The translations under genes were made by a program, and so were the position numbers. Shown piece by piece: positions 12,213 to 12,471 of a DNA stretch of 12,471 nucleotides (positions are counted from its first letter, which is position 1; each line of letters opens with the position of its first letter). The notes beneath the pieces were generated by a model. It had not been told where the DNA came from. It saw only the letters and a list, made by a program, of their open reading frames with translations, and searched no databases. Source of the DNA: Acidobacteriota bacterium (lineage in GTDB: Bacteria > Acidobacteriota > Vicinamibacteria > Vicinamibacterales > SCN-69-37); NCBI GenBank assembly GCA_024653875.1, contig JANLHE010000039.1, forward strand, positions 1-12,471, given 5' to 3'.

Positions 12213-12471
12213 ATGTTCCTGGATTTCGACGACCACCGCCCCGAGACGCCCACCGTTCCGCCCGTGATTTCGCGGCGGGAGGGCGTGCTGTTGTCGCTGG
12301 TGGTCCACCTGTCGCTGACAATTGCCTATCTGGTGATGCCCGACCAGTGGTTCGCGCGCGAGATGGTGCCCCACACGGCGCCCCGGCCGCAGGACGACGT
12401 GCAGTTCGTCATGATGGAGTCGCCGAAGAACATGACCACCCCGCCCCCGCAGGCGGAGGCGTCGGATCTCG
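12213..12471 (+). CDS. Start of a TonB-like energy-transducer protein (partial)
   Basis: Eighty-six codons are present before the window ends. The protein has a short cytoplasmic segment (MFLDFDDHRPETPTVPPVISRRE), one membrane helix (about residues 25-43, GVLLSLVVHLSLTIAYLVMP), then a periplasmic Pro-rich stretch (HTAPRPQDDVQFVMMESPKN, TTPPPQAEA). This single-helix plus proline-linker layout, with the VHLSL pattern in the helix, is that of TonB-family proteins, which pass proton-motive energy to outer-membrane receptors. The diagnostic C-terminal domain lies outside the window, so the call is tentative. The ATG follows CCCCTG with no Shine-Dalgarno sequence. Other single-pass membrane proteins with proline linkers remain possible. 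Confidence 0.55.
   Translation, partial: MFLDFDDHRPETPTVPPVISRREGVLLSLVVHLSLTIAYLVMPDQWFAREMVPHTAPRPQDDVQFVMMESPKNMTTPPPQAEASDL

Overview
The window is a gene-dense, very GC-rich (by eye) piece of a Gram-negative bacterial chromosome. Lipid A genes (a fabZ-lpxA fusion and lpxI) and an outer-membrane chaperone indicate a diderm. An mqn set shows menaquinone made by the futalosine route. LpxI instead of LpxH, the Gfo/Idh/MocA gene beside lpxI, and the abundant short palindromic repeats fit Acidobacteriota, possibly Vicinamibacteria. That placement is inference, not measured.

Layout. Bases 1-101 are the 3' end of an outer-membrane beta-barrel gene. It converges on a small minus-strand lipoprotein gene (166-621), with a palindromic repeat between them. 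From 707 to 12178 every gene is on the plus strand and tightly packed: skp/ompH-like chaperone, fabZ-lpxA fusion, lpxI, Gfo/Idh/MocA oxidoreductase, an MqnE-like protein without the radical-SAM cysteines, mqnA, a TetA-like MFS transporter, mqnC, an aminofutalosine-deaminase-like amidohydrolase, a UbiA/MqnP prenyltransferase, a UbiX/MqnL flavin prenyltransferase, and a UbiE/MenG methyltransferase. A TonB-like gene starts at 12213 and runs off the end. Six junctions are 4-bp stop/start overlaps (GTGA or ATGA), so most of 2666-12178 looks like one translationally coupled operon.

How the genes work together. FabZ and LpxA share 3-hydroxyacyl-ACP, and LpxI acts later in lipid A synthesis; lpxD and lpxB are not here. 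MqnA makes the first dedicated futalosine intermediate, the amidohydrolase probably deaminates aminofutalosine, MqnC cyclises dehypoxanthine futalosine, and MqnP, MqnL and MenG carry out or support the late prenylation, decarboxylation and methylation steps. A canonical MqnE, MqnB, MqnD and the UbiD-like MqnM are not in the window.

The most unusual signal is a family of palindromic elements. Two copies lie in frame inside the amidohydrolase gene, one just after the start codon and one in the middle, adding roughly 36 and 18 residues with the shared flavour KRRRVS...KTPDVF. Related sequence sits between the convergent genes at 107-158. The second notable item is the MqnE-like protein that keeps the fold-level similarity but has lost the CxxxCxxC cluster site.
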